Shown in pieces: positions 4,410 through 7,591 of a stretch of 7,591 bases of DNA. Source of the stretch: Candidatus Cloacimonadota bacterium (GTDB lineage Bacteria; Cloacimonadota; Cloacimonadia; Cloacimonadales; TCS61). Both the position numbers and the translations under genes were made by a program. Below the pieces are notes generated by a model, which did not search any database, was not told the origin of the DNA, and saw nothing but the letters and a program-made list of their open reading frames with translations. Position 1 is the first letter of the stretch. Each line of letters opens with the position of its first letter. The DNA lies in NCBI GenBank assembly GCA_030638385.1, contig DAOWES010000106.1:1-7591 (forward strand). The letters are read 5' to 3'.

Positions 4410-6335
4410 CTATGGAGTATAGACAAATTCTTCATTAAGATTCTCTGGTTTATAAAGATACCAATCTTTATTTATAGTTCCGGATGACTCCGCCCAGTTT
4501 TGAAAATTCTTGTAGCCCCAAGATAATTGTTTTCGTTCTAGTGGATAATTCCATACAATGGGTATATTTATTGCCCACGGCAGATTATTTGTAGTTTTAT
4601 AATATCTAGCATCACCCGGGGAACTATTATCATCTTCCGTTCCAAATAGAGTATTATCTGCTTTTGAGGTTGGAGGATAATCGGGTAAATGAACTTCACG
4701 CCCGATATCACCATTTGATCTTAAAAATGGATTATACGGCGGTTGAAATTCCAATTTTTTCAATGGTTTGGGAACATTCAAAGACAAACCAAAATTAATA
4801 TCTACAGATTTAAAATGTTCTGCCCCTGATTCTGTATTTACAAAGCCTTCTCCCGAAGGACTAATGATATCATATGCATCATCAAACACATTTATGATAA
4901 CATTATCATTATCTTTTTCAATGCTAACATCGCCCGAAAAGTTATTTACATTGCTCGATGAAATTGGTAATTCAATTGCAAAACCACTATGATATGATCC
5001 GCCGATCGCTCTCAATCTGATAGTTCCAATGATATCGATTAATTTATTTTTAGGATTATGTACGTTTCTAAAATTATAGCCAACTACCAAATCATTCATA
5101 TCATAATCACCTTGTCGTGGCCAATAATCTTCAAACGCTAATGTCCCAAAAACATTTTCAGCAGGATAAAAGTTATCGAAAGCTCGCTTCGGATCTTGCG
5201 GATAATCATCATATAGATCGCTTATACCATCATTATCCTCATCCTCTATTTCATCTACAAGATTCACATCTACAGTACTAATAGCCTCAATCGGATTGGA
5301 AGTTACACTAAAAATCGCATCATTAAAATCATTATCACCTTGAGGTCTGGTTAAGTCTTCAAATGCTAAAAAAAATTTCCCTGTCTCTTTATCGTTTAAA
5401 AGAACTGCATGTTGCTGAAATGTTGCACTAAATTCCGGATTATATTCTGAATTTGAGTAATATCTGGTTCTTGTTTCGCTCACACTTTTCCCATTCCAAC
5501 CGTTTGCGACCAAAAACCAACCTATAACTGTTCCGGCTTCAAATTCACCTAAATGGATTTTATCTCCGGAATGCATTCCATTCTTTTGTATAGAAACATT
5601 TGGGACAATAATTGTATGAACTAAATCACTCGGATTTTCCGGAGGTCCATCCTTCTGAGAATAGGAATAAAATCCCAAACTGTTTCTATAACCAGCTCCT
5701 TCATGCACAAAAGTAATCCAAACATCAGCATCCTCTTCTACTACTGTATTCAACATAGATCCCTCCGATAAGTAATCGGGATGGTATTTCGGAACAGGTC
5801 TATATTCAGGGAAAGAAGCATTAATTCTCTGCAATAATTCAGGTCCGATATAATCTACTGCCATATCATTTGGGATGCCATTATTATTATAAGAAGTAAG
5901 GTATTTGAAAAAACCATCTCGAGGCTGATGATTACCGCCAACTCCTCTTGTTTCGGGGCTTCCACCAATTTCCAAAGATACTTTGTTATTAATTATTGGC
6001 AAAGTTGTTGTGGTCATATAGCCCACAATCGTAACCGAATCTAACATTGTTGGTAAATTCAAAACTTGAGAATAACAACCGGTATCATCTGTAGCTCCTT
6101 GCGTAATAAGTCTGCCATTTTCTTCAATTCTGCCATCATAAACAGCAAAATAAATACTTGGAATAGGAACATTTTCTCTAGTGTTACAAATAATTTCCAG
6201 ATCCACATTATTCGTAAGCTTATAGTCGAAATCTTTAGCTACAACAAGTTCACTCATGGAATTAGTATCATCATAGATAATATCACAGCCAAATATTGCT
6301 ATTATCATTAATAATAGAAAGGTCATTTTTTTCAT
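4410..6335 (-). CDS. DUF4114 and LruC domain-containing lipoprotein
   Basis: This 641-residue exported lipoprotein has a signal MKKMTFLLLMIIAIFGC with lipid-attachment Cys17 and Asp at +2. Residues about 50-125 look like a small beta-sandwich or carboxypeptidase-regulatory-like domain. Residues about 260-345 match DUF4114 (HLGEFEAGTVIGWFL, then AFEDLTRPQGDNDFNDAIF). An acidic EDEDNDGISDLYDDYPQDP stretch (364-382) resembles a calcium-binding thrombospondin-3/EF-hand-like loop and opens a LruC domain that runs to about 628 (AFEDYWPRQGDYDMNDLVV at 400-418). LruC was named from a Leptospira outer-membrane lipoprotein; its function is unknown. There is no type IX sorting domain at the C-terminus. 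The ATG at 6335-6333 has AGGAG 5 bases upstream (6345-6341). The gene follows the flippase on the same strand across a 118-base AT-rich gap in which I see no convincing promoter, and it converges on the transferase operon. Probably surface or periplasmic; a role in glycan attachment is speculation. Confidence 0.88.
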   Translation of the reverse strand: MKKMTFLLLMIIAIFGCDIIYDDTNSMSELVVAKDFDYKLTNNVDLEIICNTRENVPIPSIYFAVYDGRIEENGRLITQGATDDTGCYSQVLNLPTMLDSVTIVGYMTTTTLPIINNKVSLEIGGSPETRGVGGNHQPRDGFFKYLTSYNNNGIPNDMAVDYIGPELLQRINASFPEYRPVPKYHPDYLSEGSMLNTVVEEDADVWITFVHEGAGYRNSLGFYSYSQKDGPPENPSDLVHTIIVPNVSIQKNGMHSGDKIHLGEFEAGTVIGWFLVANGWNGKSVSETRTRYYSNSEYNPEFSATFQQHAVLLNDKETGKFFLAFEDLTRPQGDNDFNDAIFSVTSNPIEAISTVDVNLVDEIEDEDNDGISDLYDDYPQDPKRAFDNFYPAENVFGTLAFEDYWPRQGDYDMNDLVVGYNFRNVHNPKNKLIDIIGTIRLRAIGGSYHSGFAIELPISSSNVNNFSGDVSIEKDNDNVIINVFDDAYDIISPSGEGFVNTESGAEHFKSVDINFGLSLNVPKPLKKLEFQPPYNPFLRSNGDIGREVHLPDYPPTSKADNTLFGTEDDNSSPGDARYYKTTNNLPWAINIPIVWNYPLERKQLSWGYKNFQNWAESSGTINKDWYLYKPENLNEEFVYTP

Positions 6336-6453
6336 TTTTACTCCTAAACTTCAAACAACGATTTTTTTGAATAACTTTTCAAAAATTAAAATTACTTAAA
6401 TTTATGTAAATATTTTTCCAACATTAGCCATTCAATACGCTCAAAATCATTAT

Positions 6454-7591
6454 TTAGGTTAATTTCATTTTTAATTTATTTCGCATAAACGCTTTCAATT
6501 GATCTCTTTCCCAACCGTATGTTCCGAATCTATAATATAATATTATGAAAAATAATCCTGTTAATGCAAACATCAAAAGCAGTGCGGCAAAAGATTCAGG
6601 ATAGAAAAAGTTCTTTAACATTAAGGCAAAAAGAAAAGTTAATGCACCAATCCACAAGCTATGAATCACAGATTGCTTCATATATTCAATAAAACTTATT
6701 TTTGAAAATTTCAATCCAATTGGGATATTAAAAGCAATTGTTAGAATTGCATTTGGAATTAATGTCCCCAAAGCTACTCCAATAATGCCATAATATTTTA
6801 TTAAAAAAATACTTAATCCCAAATTCATTATGCATTCGGCAATTGCGATAAAAGATAATTTTTTATATTGATTTCCCATAAGCAAAATTTTGACCGAAGT
6901 GCTTCGGAAAAACACAATTAAATACATTGAAATCATCAATAATAGCGCCACGGTCAAACCATCAGGGTCATCTAATTCGAGCCAAATTTTCAGCATAGGC
7001 TTCACAAATACAACCAAAGGCACAAACATCAAAGTAGAAATAACTCCCATAAGCCGATTAGATTCGATCATTATCTTACTAAGTTTATCTGCTTTATCGG
7101 AAGCAAAAAGAGTTGCCGCAACAGGTGCTAAATTATCTAAGAATTGAGAGGAAAAAGTCTTAAAAGTCATCGCCAATTTCGATGATATTTGATAAACGGC
7201 AATTAAGGAAACCGATGCAAAAACAGAGATAACCAGTTGATCTGTTCGGAAAATTATCAGATTACTAAATGAGATAATGTAAGCAAAAAAGGAAAATGAC
7301 ATCACCTCTTTTAAGAGTCGATAATCATAAAGTTTAAAGCTAATTTTCAGGGTGGGAATATTTTTATAGGAATAAAACGCCATAGTGAGATTAGTAAGAA
7401 TTGCAATTGAGATTGTAACGATTGTCATTCCCCACAAAGCGAGACCCGATTTAATAACAAAAATCATTAAACCAAAATTCAATAAATTAAAAACAACTTG
7501 GATGATATTACGTAACTGAATTTTATGAAGTCCACGTAACACTTCCACAAAAAAACCGGTCGGAAAAACAATCGCAGTTCCCACCCCAAAC
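6454..7591 (-). CDS. Polysaccharide flippase (Wzx/PST, MATE-MVF superfamily), C-terminal part
   Basis: The 378 visible residues end at KLKMKLT and the gene runs past the right edge; the frame is open up to the window end (residues FWV before GTAIVFPTG). Proteins of this family usually have 12-14 membrane helices and 420-500 residues, so roughly the first quarter is missing. The visible part is a series of hydrophobic helices with family features such as GLHKIQLRN, SFSNLIIFRTDQLVISVF (a helix with charged residues typical of the second half of PST exporters), VYQISSKLA, a helix start at PLVVFVKPMLKIWL, and ILLMGNQYKKLSF followed by GIIGVALGTLIPN. Such proteins flip lipid-linked oligosaccharides from the cytoplasmic to the periplasmic face. 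Its presence near glycerophosphotransferase and acyltransferase genes supports a surface-glycan locus, though it is on the opposite strand from them. A GTG at 7584 is internal, not the start. Confidence 0.85.
   Translation of the reverse strand, partial: FGVGTAIVFPTGFFVEVLRGLHKIQLRNIIQVVFNLLNFGLMIFVIKSGLALWGMTIVTISIAILTNLTMAFYSYKNIPTLKISFKLYDYRLLKEVMSFSFFAYIISFSNLIIFRTDQLVISVFASVSLIAVYQISSKLAMTFKTFSSQFLDNLAPVAATLFASDKADKLSKIMIESNRLMGVISTLMFVPLVVFVKPMLKIWLELDDPDGLTVALLLMISMYLIVFFRSTSVKILLMGNQYKKLSFIAIAECIMNLGLSIFLIKYYGIIGVALGTLIPNAILTIAFNIPIGLKFSKISFIEYMKQSVIHSLWIGALTFLFALMLKNFFYPESFAALLLMFALTGLFFIILYYRFGTYGWERDQLKAFMRNKLKMKLT

Noticed and set aside
4768..4992. Plus-strand open frame of 74 codons inside the lipoprotein gene
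   Set aside because: It lies wholly antisense to a well-supported domain, has no ribosome binding site of note and no recognisable protein features. The same holds for antisense frames at 6066-6311 and 6890-7147.
6336..6453. Promoter for the lipoprotein gene in the gap after the flippase
   Set aside because: Several AT-rich hexamers resemble promoter boxes (for example TTGAAT and TATTTA at 17-base spacing on the minus strand), but none stands out from the background composition.
7582..7584. GTG as the start of the flippase gene
   Set aside because: The frame stays open to the window edge with further hydrophobic residues, the visible protein lacks the first helices of its family, and no ribosome binding site can be seen, so the GTG is an internal Val codon.

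Overview
The window is an AT-rich stretch from a diderm (Gram-negative-type) bacterium. The support for this is a long exported lipoprotein with a lipobox and an OpgC-type membrane acyltransferase, all with clear AGGAG ribosome binding sites. A DUF4114 plus LruC lipoprotein, low GC and dispersed GTCATCCTGAG-type hairpin repeats would fit Candidatus Cloacimonadota or a relative (Bacteroidota and similar phyla are alternatives). This placement is a guess from gene style, not from a marker gene.

Layout. Positions 1-187 (minus strand) hold the N-terminus of an alkaline-phosphatase-superfamily protein that runs off the left edge. Positions 188-698 are a 511-base non-coding region filled with nested inverted repeats and hairpins. 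Positions 699-4194 (plus strand) form a tight three-gene operon: a CDP-glycerol glycerophosphotransferase-like enzyme, an OpgC-like acyltransferase overlapping it by one base, and 23 bases later a second, paralogous glycerophosphotransferase-like enzyme. Positions 4195-4409 lie between convergent genes and carry a second copy of the hairpin repeat and a minus-strand terminator. Positions 4410-6335 (minus) encode the 641-residue DUF4114/LruC lipoprotein. Positions 6454-7591 (minus) encode the C-terminal part of a polysaccharide flippase that runs off the right edge.

How the parts may work together. The flippase, two polyol-phosphate-transferase-like enzymes and a polytopic acyltransferase read as part of a cell-surface glycan locus: building or capping a polymer with phosphoglycerol-like groups, acylating it, and exporting it. 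The lipoprotein is a surface or periplasmic protein of unknown role. The substrates are inferred from family only.

The most unusual things here are the transferase-acyltransferase-transferase cassette with patches of near-identical DNA between the two paralogues, and the hairpin repeats that bracket that operon in inverted orientation with their loop sequence flipped between copies.
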